Made by a program: the position numbers and the translations under genes. From Psychrobacter fozii (lineage in GTDB: Bacteria; Pseudomonadota; Gammaproteobacteria; Pseudomonadales; Moraxellaceae): a DNA stretch of 64,000 bases. Shown in pieces: positions 1-8,514 of this stretch (its first letter is position 1; every line of letters starts with the position of its first letter). The notes under the pieces were generated by a model. It saw only the letters and a list, made by a program, of their open reading frames with translations. It was not told the DNA's origin and did no database searches. The stretch covers positions 62,001-126,000 of the forward strand of contig NZ_QJSU01000004.1 in the NCBI RefSeq assembly GCF_003217155.1, in the 5' to 3' direction.

Positions 1-2
1 TG

Positions 3-431
3 AGGGTGCAGCCTTGGTACACCCCGCAGTTCATCATTCCTATACTAGGCTTAATACTGGGTAACTCGCTCACTGCCATTTCTTTGACCAGCAACCAGTT
101 GATTGAATCCTTTCATGAGCAACGCTGGCGCATCGAGATGATGCTCAGCTTATCTGCGCGACCATTTGAAGCCGTACACGAGCCTATACGTGCCGCGATC
201 ATCAACGGCATGACGCCAACGTTAAACTCAATGTTAGTCGTTGGTATTGTCAGTTTACCGGGTATGATGACAGGTCAAATCCTTGCTGGCGCCGATCCTA
301 CTCAAGCGGTTCGCTATCAGATTGTGACCATGTTTTTGATATGTGTGAGTAGCACGCTCGGTTGTACAATCAATGCATTGCTTATCTATCGACGTTTTTT
401 TAATAAAAAACATCAATTTATCCTACCTTAA
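3..431 (+). CDS. fetB: FetB/YbbM-family (UPF0014) ABC transporter permease, 3' part
   Basis: This is the C-terminal ~142 residues of an inner-membrane permease; the start lies left of the window. The visible part begins near the motif WYTPQFIIPILGLILGNSLT, which is typical of the FetB/YbbM family, followed by a cytoplasmic stretch (ESFHEQRWRIEMMLS) and the conserved segment NGMTPTLNSMLVVGIVSLPGMM. At least three hydrophobic segments are visible, the last followed by a basic tail (RRFFNKKHQF). FetAB is described in E. coli as an iron exporter that eases oxidative stress; transfer of that role here is inference. A GTG at position 6 is in frame, but the reading frame is open to the window edge, so I treat the gene as 5'-partial. 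Confidence 0.85.
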   Translation, partial: RVQPWYTPQFIIPILGLILGNSLTAISLTSNQLIESFHEQRWRIEMMLSLSARPFEAVHEPIRAAIINGMTPTLNSMLVVGIVSLPGMMTGQILAGADPTQAVRYQIVTMFLICVSSTLGCTINALLIYRRFFNKKHQFILP

Positions 432-585
432 ATACTGCGGTATTAATGTCTAGTTATTAAAATTACCTCATTTTTTAAACACACCTCTATATATTTAATA
501 TTAGCTATATATTTGAGCTCAATTTATGTACTGACCAGTGCTGCAAACCAATATTTCCTTAAGCCACATTCGTGCTAATGTGTTG

Positions 586-601
586 AATAGATATCTATTT
601 A
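586..601. repeat. 16-bp palindromic motif, copy 1
   Basis: AATAGATATCTATTTA, whose core AATAGATATCTATT is a perfect palindrome. The identical 16-mer recurs at 49138-49153, upstream of the CysB-type regulator. Both copies are intergenic, so a regulator binding site is possible, but AT-rich chance occurrence cannot be excluded. Confidence 0.4.
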
Positions 602-692
602 TTTTTGGATACTTCAACCATATAAAATAGACTTTTTTATTATTAAGGCATCTGTTTTTTCAACGCTCTTAATGATAAATTATACTTTCTAA

Positions 693-722
693 AAATCATT
701 CTCTCGAATGATTTATTTTTTT
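693..722 (+). terminator. Rho-independent terminator-like hairpin
   Basis: Nine perfect base pairs (AAATCATTC / GAATGATTT) close a four-base loop and are followed by ATTTTTTTG. It lies about 260 bases after the fetB stop and 170 before fadD, so it would insulate fadD from upstream transcription. Confidence 0.6.
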
Positions 723-835
723 GAATGATAGCTAGATTCCATTATACAACAATGAAACAAACCCATCAGTCAGTCAATCGATAAGAATTTATCACTCTCA
801 ACAGCAAACGATCACGTCAGCGCTGATGAGCATCA

Positions 836-852
836 TTGACACGGATACGACT
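836..852 (+). promoter_or_regulatory. Conserved upstream motif with -35-like TTGACA (fadD copy 1)
   Basis: TTGACACGGATACGACT lies about 45-60 bases before the first fadD start. Nearly the same string, TTGACACGGATGTGACT, precedes the second fadD at 3107-3123. TTGACA fits a sigma-70 -35 box, but no good -10 box follows at 16-18 bases here, so the shared part could instead be an operator. Confidence 0.35.
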
Positions 853-895
853 GCCACATCACAACTTTAAATAGTAAATTTCAAGGACGCTGACT

Positions 896-2593
896 ATGAC
901 GCCGAATAAACCATGGCTTGCCCATTATCCTAATATTGTGCCTAAGACGATCAATCCCGATAGATACAACAGCATCATAGACCTATATGAAGAGTGCTTT
1001 GATCGCTTTCGTTTGCACCCTATGAGCATCTGTATGGGCGTGACTCATACTTATGGTGATGTTGATAAAGCCTCACTGGCAGTTGCGGCATGGTTACAAG
1101 CACAAGGTATCCCTAAAGGCAGCGTCGTCGCACTAATGATGCCAAACGTTCCACAGTACTTGCCTACGATGATTGGTATTTTACGCGCAGGATATGTATG
1201 TACACCTATTAATCCACTTTATACCGGTCGAGAATTGCGCCATCAGTTGAATGATTCAGGTGCGCAGATTATTTTTGTGGTTGATAACTTTGCCCAAGCA
1301 CTGGAGCAAGTCATTGATGAAACCAATATCAAGCGCATTGTCCTCTCAAGAATGGGCGATATGATGGGTCTCAAAGGTATCTTGGTCAATACAGTTATCC
1401 GTCAGGTCAAACGCCTCGTTCCTAAATATAAGCTGAACGACCCTAAGCACGAATTGACCAAATTCCCTGATGTGCTCAAAAAAGGTAAAGTTCTTCCGTT
1501 CCATAAACCAGCCATGCAATTAAGTCAAAAAGCATTTTTGCAGTACACAGGTGGAACGACTGGACTGTCTAAAGGTGCGATTTTGTCGCAGCGTAATATC
1601 GTTGCTGCGGCCTTGCAGTCAGAAGCATGGACTCGGCCAATTACCTCAGAGATTAATGAGGTTTATATCAATATGGTGATGGCCCTACCGCTATATCATA
1701 TATTTGCATTTATGCTCAGTATGTTAGGCATGCGTTCCGGCTACACCTTTATATTGGTACCCAATCCACGTGATATACCAGGATTTGTCAAAACACTATC
1801 AAGGCAACCATTCCATATATTGCCAGCAGTTAATACTTTGTATAAAGGCTTACTTGATAATCCAAACTTTAAAAACTTAAATTTCAGTTCCCTGCGTCTC
1901 TCTCAAGCGGGTGGTATGGCAGCGACTGAGCAAACAGCTGCACGCTGGCTTGAAGTGACTGGCTGCCCTATGGTTGAAGGTTGGGGTATGACTGAAGGTG
2001 TGGCAGCAGGCACGGCTAATATTGTGACGGATCACAAATTTAATGGCACTATTGGTTTGCCGCTCCCGAGCGTTGATATCATTGTGGTCGATGATGAGGG
2101 CAATCGTCTTGCTATCAATGAAACGGGGGAGATGTGCATCAAAGGCCCCAATGTCACCTCTGGATACCTTAATAGAGACAGTAGTGAGGACTTTACCAAT
2201 GATGGTTACTTCCGTACTGGTGATATTGTCAGCATGGATGAAAGAGGCTATATCACCCTACTTGATCGCAAAAAAGACATGATTTTAGTCTCAGGTTTTA
2301 ACGTATTCCCGAATGAGATTGAATCTATCATGTTGGATTGTAATGCTATCGTTGATTGCGCAGTCATTGGTATTCCAGATGAACATCAAGGCGAAGCCGT
2401 CAAGATTTATGTCGTTCCTGCTGATAAAAATGTCACCAAAAGTGATATTAAAGAATTTGCTCTAGATAATATGACTGGCTACAAATGTCCACGTTATATC
2501 GAGTTCATTGACGAGCTACCAAAAAGTAATGTCGGCAAAGTATTGCGTCAAAAACTACGTGAAAAACACATATCAGACAATCCAAAACCTTAG
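896..2593 (+). CDS. fadD: Long-chain fatty-acid--CoA ligase (FadD-type), copy 1
   Basis: This 565-residue AMP-forming ligase activates fatty acids with ATP and CoA at the inner face of the membrane for beta-oxidation or lipid synthesis. The P-loop motif YTGGTTGLSKG is at about residues 217-227, the adenine-binding motif GWGMTEG at about 361-367, the hinge motif YFRTGD at about 438, and the C-terminal catalytic lysine in the GKVLR segment near 546. Length agrees with E. coli FadD (561). The start ATG has AAGGA about eight bases upstream. A near-identical paralogue follows 578 bases downstream in the same direction, each with its own upstream motif and terminator. Long-chain substrate preference is inferred from family resemblance. 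Confidence 0.93.
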   Translation: MTPNKPWLAHYPNIVPKTINPDRYNSIIDLYEECFDRFRLHPMSICMGVTHTYGDVDKASLAVAAWLQAQGIPKGSVVALMMPNVPQYLPTMIGILRAGYVCTPINPLYTGRELRHQLNDSGAQIIFVVDNFAQALEQVIDETNIKRIVLSRMGDMMGLKGILVNTVIRQVKRLVPKYKLNDPKHELTKFPDVLKKGKVLPFHKPAMQLSQKAFLQYTGGTTGLSKGAILSQRNIVAAALQSEAWTRPITSEINEVYINMVMALPLYHIFAFMLSMLGMRSGYTFILVPNPRDIPGFVKTLSRQPFHILPAVNTLYKGLLDNPNFKNLNFSSLRLSQAGGMAATEQTAARWLEVTGCPMVEGWGMTEGVAAGTANIVTDHKFNGTIGLPLPSVDIIVVDDEGNRLAINETGEMCIKGPNVTSGYLNRDSSEDFTNDGYFRTGDIVSMDERGYITLLDRKKDMILVSGFNVFPNEIESIMLDCNAIVDCAVIGIPDEHQGEAVKIYVVPADKNVTKSDIKEFALDNMTGYKCPRYIEFIDELPKSNVGKVLRQKLREKHISDNPKP

Positions 2594-2612
2594 ATAGAAG
2601 TTCTATAATAAG

Positions 2613-2646
2613 AAAGCGTTCTATATCAATATAGAGCGCTTTTTTG
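2613..2646 (+). terminator. Terminator after fadD copy 1
   Basis: A 13-bp stem (2613-2625 with 2630-2642, one G-U pair) has a four-base loop and runs into TTTTTT, twenty bases after the stop codon. Confidence 0.85.
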
Positions 2647-3106
2647 TGCAGAGCTAATAATTGTTATTAAAAAAATTGCAGAATTGTAACAATGACGTCA
2701 AAGTAATTATGTAGCGAACTGTTTTACCAGAGAGATACTTGGTATAATAATTTAACAAATTTCTCGAAAATAAACCGTTTATCAGTTTTTTTAACCGTTT
2801 ATCTCAGTATTAGTTACAACATATATTGTTATTTTTATCAAATTTAAGTATAAACTATCAAGTTCTTGTATTGTCATAACGAAATCAATTGTAGTTATGT
2901 TAATGTATCACCAAAATAAGTTACTTCAATTTTTTTGGCAGTAAAGAAATAACCCGCCGTTTAATCTACTCAGATTCTTACCTTTTGCGGTTAAATCAAT
3001 TTGTAGTTAAAAACTTTATACATGTAAAGGCCACCGTATTCTAGCAGTCTGTGAATCACTATGATGTCACTCGACAATTTATTGCTATTTTAGCGATAAT
3101 ATATTG

Positions 3107-3136
3107 TTGACACGGATGTGACTACTTTTTTATAGA
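3107..3136 (+). promoter_or_regulatory. Putative sigma-70 promoter of fadD copy 2
   Basis: TTGACA (3107-3112) is followed after 18 bases by TATAGA (3131-3136), 36 bases before the start codon. The -35 box and following bases match the motif before the first fadD, so they may also include an operator. Confidence 0.5.
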
Positions 3137-3171
3137 ACCTTAACTTATTTCAACACTTAGGGACTTCAAGT

Positions 3172-4872
3172 ATGACAGTAGATAAACCTTGGCTTGCTCA
3201 ATATCCAAAAAACGTACCCAAAACCATTAACCCTGATCAATATACCAGTCTTATAGAACTGTATGAGGAATGTTTTGAGCGATTCCGTATGCATCCTATG
3301 ACCATCTGTATGGGTGTTACTCATACTTATGGCGATGTTGATAAAGCCTCAATGGCGGTTGCGGCATGGTTACAAGCACAAGGCATTCCTAAAGGCAGCG
3401 TTGTGGCATTGATGATGCCAAACGTTCCACAATACTTGCCTACGATGATTGGTATTTTGCGCGCAGGATACGTGTGTACGCCTATTAATCCACTTTATAC
3501 TGGTCGTGAACTGCGCCATCAGTTGAATGATTCGGGCGCTCAGGTTATTTTTGTGGTTGACAACTTTGCCCAAGCACTTGAGCAAGTCATCGAAGAGACC
3601 AATATCAAGCGCATTGTCCTCTCAAAAATGGGCGATATGATGGGTCTTAAAGGTATCTTGGTCAATACGGTTATCCGTCAAGTTAAACGACTTGTTCCCA
3701 AATATAATCTTAATGATCCTAAGTACCATGTTACTAAGTTTCCTGAAGTACTCAAAAAAGGTAAGCACCTACCTGTTCAGTCACCAAAAGCCACCATGCA
3801 ACAAAAAGCCATTCTGCAGTATACGGGCGGAACGACTGGACTGTCTAAAGGTGCTGTTTTAACTCAACGTAACATCGTTGCTGCTGCCATGCAGTCAGAA
3901 GCATGGTACCGCCCCGTGACCTCAGATATTAATGAAGTCTATATCAATATGGTGATGGCCCTACCGCTATATCATATATTTGCGTTTATGCTAAGTCTGC
4001 TCGGTATGCGCTCTGGCTACACCTTTATATTGATACCCAATCCGCGCGATATGCCAGGGTTCATCAAAACTTTATCAAAGCAACCGTTCCATATTTTCCC
4101 TGCGGTAAATACCCTATTTAAAGGTTTGCTCGATCAGCCAAACTTTAAAGATTTGAACTTTAGCTCATTACGTATCACTCAAGCGGGCGGTATGGCTGCG
4201 ACTGAACAGACAGCAGCACGCTGGCTTGAAGTGACTGGCTGTCCTATGGTTGAAGGTTGGGGTATGACTGAAGGGGTAGCTGCAGGTACTGCCAACGTCA
4301 TCACTGACCGTAAATTCAACGGCACTATTGGCATACCAGTCCCTAGTGTTGATGTCATCGTAGTCGATGATAACGGCAAACGCATGGGGCTGAATGAAGC
4401 GGGTGAAATGTGCATTAAGGGCCCTAATGTCACTTCAGGCTATTTCAACAAAGACAGTAGCAATGACTTTACCAGTGATGGTTATTTCCGCACTGGCGAT
4501 ATTATTAGCATGGATGAAAAAGGCTATATCACCCTACTTGATCGCAAAAAAGACATGGTACTAGTCTCAGGCTTCAACGTCTTCCCGAATGAAATCGAAT
4601 CTGTCATGCTAGATTGTAAGGCTATTGTTGATTGCGCAGTCATTGGTATCCCTGATGCACATCAAGGCGAAGCGGTTAAAATTTATGTCGTTCCTGCGGA
4701 CAACAATGTCACCAAAAGTGATATTAAAGAATTTGCATTGGAAAACCTCACTGGTTATAAGTGCCCACGTCATATTGAGTTCGTAAGTGAACTGCCAAAG
4801 AGTGCTGTTGGTAAAGTCTTGCGTCAAAAACTACGTGAAAAGCATATATCAGACAATCCTCAAACCCTTTAA
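3172..4872 (+). CDS. fadD: Long-chain fatty-acid--CoA ligase (FadD-type), copy 2
   Basis: This 566-residue AMP-forming acyl-CoA ligase is a tandem paralogue of the gene at 896-2593. The two proteins align end to end with no large gaps, and long stretches of the N-terminal half are identical. The P-loop motif YTGGTTGLSKG, GWGMTEG, YFRTGD and the C-terminal GKVLR lysine segment are all intact, so both copies should be active. Differences cluster in the region after residue 180 (KYNLNDPKYHVTKF here versus KYKLNDPKHELTKF) and around residue 240, which might shift substrate range or merely reflect drift. It ends in a strong terminator and faces the SDR gene on the other strand. Confidence 0.93.
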   Translation: MTVDKPWLAQYPKNVPKTINPDQYTSLIELYEECFERFRMHPMTICMGVTHTYGDVDKASMAVAAWLQAQGIPKGSVVALMMPNVPQYLPTMIGILRAGYVCTPINPLYTGRELRHQLNDSGAQVIFVVDNFAQALEQVIEETNIKRIVLSKMGDMMGLKGILVNTVIRQVKRLVPKYNLNDPKYHVTKFPEVLKKGKHLPVQSPKATMQQKAILQYTGGTTGLSKGAVLTQRNIVAAAMQSEAWYRPVTSDINEVYINMVMALPLYHIFAFMLSLLGMRSGYTFILIPNPRDMPGFIKTLSKQPFHIFPAVNTLFKGLLDQPNFKDLNFSSLRITQAGGMAATEQTAARWLEVTGCPMVEGWGMTEGVAAGTANVITDRKFNGTIGIPVPSVDVIVVDDNGKRMGLNEAGEMCIKGPNVTSGYFNKDSSNDFTSDGYFRTGDIISMDEKGYITLLDRKKDMVLVSGFNVFPNEIESVMLDCKAIVDCAVIGIPDAHQGEAVKIYVVPADNNVTKSDIKEFALENLTGYKCPRHIEFVSELPKSAVGKVLRQKLREKHISDNPQTL

Positions 4873-4910
4873 TTTTTAAGCGCTGTAAACTTAAAAATAG
4901 AAAGAATAAA

Positions 4911-4948
4911 AAAAGCCCTTTACCTAATTAGGTAAAGGGCTTTTTTTA
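4911..4948 (+). terminator. Terminator after fadD copy 2
   Basis: An 11-bp stem (GCCCTTTACCT / AGGTAAAGGGC) with loop AATT is flanked by A and T tracts, so it could work in both directions, although the facing SDR gene ends 200 bases away. Confidence 0.88.
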
Positions 4949-5144
4949 TTCTGTTTAATACGTTTACTTTAGGGCGTATCATCAATTAGATTGTGAGGCT
5001 TAAAATGAGAAAAATTGTAGATAAACAAGGAATAAATTGCCGTTAATATGAACATATTGGCAAAATTACTGACGATGTTTAGCAAAATTTAGCCATTTTA
5101 AGGCCACTAAATGTACTAACGTGGTAATTGATGACATGCCCTAG

Positions 5145-6017
5145 CTACTTGTTTACCTTATTAATCACCTGTAGTGGCATATGCCTCATCGCCTGTCCCA
5201 CGATCGACCATGGCAAACTTGGTACACAAGCTTCGTCAACACCTGCTTCAATCGCTGCAACAATTGCCTTGGTACCTGTATCAGAATCTACTTCAAACGG
5301 CAGTGGCTTCGCATTTTCATTGATTTCAGTGCGAATATAGCCTGGGTAAATAGTAGAAACTTTGATAGGTAATTTAGTTAGTAGCATATCAGCACGAATG
5401 CCTTCTGCTAAGTGCGCCAAACCAGCTTTACTAGCACCATAGGCTGTCAAATGCTTGGGCATTCCACGAATGGCTGACATGCTTGATATTACCACTAAAT
5501 GGCCACTACTCTGCGCCCGAAAAATATTCATGGCGGCTTCACATTGCGCCAATGCTGAGATAAAGTTAATCTCAACTGTGCGGCGGTTCGTCTCAAAACG
5601 ACCTTTACCAATCCGGCGACTTTCGCCAATACCTGCATTCACAACCACTTTATCGATATGACCAAAATCCGTAGTGAACGCATCAAACACCTCAAATATG
5701 GCATCATAGTCACTGACATCTAAAGCTCGGTACTCAATACGAATATTAGGATATTCCGCTACTAGTTCTGACTGTAAGCTCTCTAAGCGATCAGTACGAC
5801 GAGCACATATCGCAAGGTTGTAGCCAAGCTTAGCGAAGAGTCTGGCCATACCTTCACCCAAACCTGAACTCGCCCCTGTAATGAGTACAGTCTTGTCGTG
5901 TCCAACCTGCTGCTTATTTAATTTTCGTAAATAACGTGATGGCTGAACGGCACCGATTATCTGGTCTTTACGTTGTTTAGCGCTTTTAGTGACTAAATTT
6001 ATCAATCTATTTTGCAT
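5145..6017 (-). CDS. Short-chain dehydrogenase/reductase (SDR) family oxidoreductase
   Basis: This 290-residue classical SDR has a Rossmann fold. The cofactor motif TGASSGLG is at residues 47-54, NAG at 127-129, the catalytic serine at about 178-179, and Tyr193 and Lys197 in YGASK. An arginine pair after strand 2 (CARRTDR) suggests NADP(H). The ~40-residue basic N-terminal extension is longer than in minimal SDRs. AAGGA sits before the start. It is the last of a minus-strand run with a histidine phosphatase, an APH-like kinase and an acyl-CoA dehydrogenase, so a hydroxyacyl or oxoacyl substrate is likely; the exact substrate cannot be read from sequence. Confidence 0.88.
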   Translation of the reverse strand: MQNRLINLVTKSAKQRKDQIIGAVQPSRYLRKLNKQQVGHDKTVLITGASSGLGEGMARLFAKLGYNLAICARRTDRLESLQSELVAEYPNIRIEYRALDVSDYDAIFEVFDAFTTDFGHIDKVVVNAGIGESRRIGKGRFETNRRTVEINFISALAQCEAAMNIFRAQSSGHLVVISSMSAIRGMPKHLTAYGASKAGLAHLAEGIRADMLLTKLPIKVSTIYPGYIRTEINENAKPLPFEVDSDTGTKAIVAAIEAGVDEACVPSLPWSIVGQAMRHMPLQVINKVNK

Positions 6018-6216
6018 GGACAGTCCTTTTCATATCGACATGAGATCAAAACAATAATCTATCATATCGCAAATTTATAGGTTGATTTTGTCAGTGATCA
6101 AAATAAATTCATAGTATTCAACAATTACGACGGCTAATCTTAATCGAATAAAAGGTGGCTAACTATTTTAAGTAACTGCTTTACCTTGCTTTTAACTCTA
6201 TTTACTGGTTGCTAGC

Positions 6217-6972
6217 TTAACGCCACGTCACAAAAGAATTACCATCAGAGAATAAATGACTATATTCATTGAGTGACATCAAGCGAGTACTTTGATCTTT
6301 GAATGTGACCGAGGTTACCCCAGTATTGACCAAGCTTTTATTCAACTGATAAGCCGTCTGACTGCCTTGCTTGAGCAGCTGTGCAGTGATAGCTGCAATG
6401 ACACCACCTGAGGTGAATACCAACACCGTACTGTCACGACTTAACCCTAAACTTGCTACTTGTGCGCGCACCTGTTCAAGCGCTTGCTGTGCACGGTCAT
6501 TAAACTGCGGCCAACTCTCAATATAGTCCTGATCGTTATTGCCACCATGCCAGCGCTGCATCGCCTGATCAAATAGCTCAGCCAAACGCGTGGCTGGCAT
6601 CTCTGACTTAGCCACCTCAGCCGTGATTGCACCTTTATTCATGAAGTCAGGATCAGATTTAATGAATACATCTTTGTGATTAAACTCATCAAATTGCGGC
6701 AGGATATAACTATTAGGCTCATTCATATTCATGATAGGCAATACAGGCATATCATCAGCTGCGACAGACAATTGATAACGTGCCAAAAAATGCCGTGCAG
6801 AGTCTTGTTGTCTTACCAAACTACCAGTAAATATCGCATCGATACGGCGCTGGGTTGTCGCATAGTGCTGACCCAACATCTGCGCCTGAATACCGCCCAA
6901 CTCTGAGAGTTGATCATAGTTTTCTTGTCCAAAAGATGCTTGGCCATGACGTGCTAAAAGTATGGTTGTCAT
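6217..6972 (-). CDS. Histidine phosphatase superfamily protein (phosphoglycerate-mutase-like)
   Basis: This 251-residue protein carries the RHG signature at residues 8-10, giving the phospho-accepting histidine, and an Arg at about 54-60 in the SLVRQQDSAR region. The second catalytic histidine of the superfamily normally lies in an HGG motif near the C-terminus; here the matching segment is FTSGG (186-190), with Ser188 in that place. It may therefore be a variant phosphatase or a protein with altered activity. It lies 48 bases from the kinase-like gene and probably shares its transcript. A phosphatase beside a small-molecule kinase in an acyl-CoA cluster suggests a linked, unproven role. Confidence 0.85.
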   Translation of the reverse strand: MTTILLARHGQASFGQENYDQLSELGGIQAQMLGQHYATTQRRIDAIFTGSLVRQQDSARHFLARYQLSVAADDMPVLPIMNMNEPNSYILPQFDEFNHKDVFIKSDPDFMNKGAITAEVAKSEMPATRLAELFDQAMQRWHGGNNDQDYIESWPQFNDRAQQALEQVRAQVASLGLSRDSTVLVFTSGGVIAAITAQLLKQGSQTAYQLNKSLVNTGVTSVTFKDQSTRLMSLNEYSHLFSDGNSFVTWR

Positions 6973-7020
6973 AAATTATTACCTTTTATCATATTTGCTA
7001 AAGTACGGTTTTCTGAATGC

Positions 7021-8265
7021 TCAAGCTTCTGGAGAATGAGGTGCTTTTGCAAAATAACCTTTCGGTAAAATACTTTTGACAACTTGTTGAACAGTGCTTG
7101 GTAACTGTTCGATAGCAGCAGCATCTACGCTTATGTCTTCTAAATTTGGCTGGACGTACTCATTAAACAGCGCCTCACCTTCGTATTGCGCAATTAATTT
7201 AAGACATTTAGCATGCATCACGTGTATGGCAAGCCACGCATTTTTGAAAGCAGAATTGGTCGTTTGCTTGTGGTAATAACGATAATAAATCTGCTGAATA
7301 ATACCTGACAAGCGGAACAAGCCGAATACTTCATAGAAAGTCCAGTTGTCTATCTCTAATCCAGATTTCTCTAGATAATAAGCAACCACTTCGTCACGTG
7401 TCATCATTCCTTCTAGATGGGTGGGCTGACGACGGAACTGCTGCATCACGACATTGTCATCTTCTTCAATCCAATAAGCCAATGCACTACCCAAATCCAT
7501 CAATGGATCACCAAGCGTTGCCATCTCCCAGTCAAGAACGCCGATGACTTTAGTGGGGTCAGCCACATCAAGTATCACATTATCAAAACGCCAATCATTA
7601 TGGATAATACAGGTTTTACTATCAGCAGGTGTGTGCTTGGCAAGCCACTCTCTGACTAGCGCAAAGCTGGGTACATTGGGGGTTTTTGCTTTGACATAAC
7701 GCTTGTCCCAACCACTTACCTGACGCGCGCAATAGCCATCGCCTCGACCCAAATTCACCAAATCAGGGTGCTCGGTATAATCTATTTGATGTAGCTCAAC
7801 CAAGGCATCTAGGACATTGGTACAAAGTAGACGAGTTTGCTCCGGATCTAGATCGATACCCTCTGGTAATTCTGCACGAGGAATAATGCCTTCCATGCGC
7901 TCCATCACGTAAAAATCTGAACCGATAACGGCTTCATCGGTACACAGAGCAATCATCTCTGGTACATAAGGATAGGCTTCTTTTAAGGCTTTTTGAACGG
8001 TATGCTCACGCACCATGTCATGGGCAGATTTTGCTTTGGTACCTTTTGGTGGACGACGCAGTATCAAATCTTGGTTTTTGTCGTTGCCTTCGTACTGTAA
8101 ACGATAGGTCCAGTTTGATGCGCCACCTGAGAACTGAGTGACGGTAGGCTCGCCTACTACATCGATACCTTGGCTTCGAAGCCATTCACTAACTGCTTGG
8201 GCATCGAGCTCTTCGCCCTCACGTACCATACCGCCTTGGTCTAATACTTTATTATCAGTTGCCAT
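7021..8265 (-). CDS. APH-like phosphotransferase family protein (ACAD10/ACAD11 kinase-domain type)
   Basis: This 414-residue protein has the aminoglycoside/choline kinase fold: an N-terminal ATP-binding lobe with FSGGASNWTYRL (45-56), the catalytic loop HNDWRFDN (222-229) and the metal-binding DWE (245-247). The family is the free-standing counterpart of the kinase domain fused to acyl-CoA dehydrogenase in eukaryotic ACAD10/11 and of LvaA from the P. putida levulinate pathway, which phosphorylates 4-hydroxyacyl-CoA. The acyl-CoA dehydrogenase immediately upstream fits that pairing. I chose ATG at 8265, preceded by AAGGA, over the in-frame start at 8325. Antibiotic resistance is not a likely role. 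Confidence 0.87.
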   Translation of the reverse strand: MATDNKVLDQGGMVREGEELDAQAVSEWLRSQGIDVVGEPTVTQFSGGASNWTYRLQYEGNDKNQDLILRRPPKGTKAKSAHDMVREHTVQKALKEAYPYVPEMIALCTDEAVIGSDFYVMERMEGIIPRAELPEGIDLDPEQTRLLCTNVLDALVELHQIDYTEHPDLVNLGRGDGYCARQVSGWDKRYVKAKTPNVPSFALVREWLAKHTPADSKTCIIHNDWRFDNVILDVADPTKVIGVLDWEMATLGDPLMDLGSALAYWIEEDDNVVMQQFRRQPTHLEGMMTRDEVVAYYLEKSGLEIDNWTFYEVFGLFRLSGIIQQIYYRYYHKQTTNSAFKNAWLAIHVMHAKCLKLIAQYEGEALFNEYVQPNLEDISVDAAAIEQLPSTVQQVVKSILPKGYFAKAPHSPEA

Positions 8266-8353
8266 GAAATATTCCTTATCATGTGGTCTTTTATTTTTAT
8301 AACAGATATGAGAGCTAGCCCTCAATTCAATTTATCTTATGCTTATTACTATT

Positions 8354-8374
8354 TTTGAAATGAGGATACGCCCT
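8354..8374 (-). repeat. Short dispersed motif, copy in reverse
   Basis: Read on the minus strand this is AGGGCGTATCCTCATTTCAA. A close variant is at 49018-49037 and a shorter match (AGGGCGTATC) at 4971-4980. All are intergenic. They could be remnants of the ends of one mobile element. Confidence 0.3.
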
Positions 8375-8514
8375 AGTGATAAAACATCAGTAGTGATGAA
8401 AAATTCACTACTAAGTCGTTAATAGTGAATTTTCAATTAGCATTACGATTGGCTTGTTTCTAATAAAGGTTGCATGAGCAGATCAAGACTGACTCACACA
8501 ACCGTTTGTTAAGA

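Larger units (their letters stand above)
432..895. other. Intergenic region between fetB and the first fadD
   Basis: This AT-rich stretch of 464 bases has no credible gene. It holds a 16-bp AT-rich palindromic motif (586-601) found again at 49138-49153, a strong hairpin with T-tract (693-722), and a TTGACA-containing motif (836-852) shared with the upstream region of the second fadD gene. Confidence 0.7.
2594..3171. other. Intergenic region between the two fadD genes
   Basis: This AT-rich stretch of 578 bases has no credible gene. It holds the terminator of the first fadD (2613-2646) and a promoter-like pair before the second (3107-3136). The remainder shows nothing I can name. Confidence 0.7.

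Noticed and set aside
7021..8265. Aminoglycoside resistance gene
   Set aside because: The APH fold is present, but the sequence type and neighbours point to the ACAD10/11-linked kinase family.
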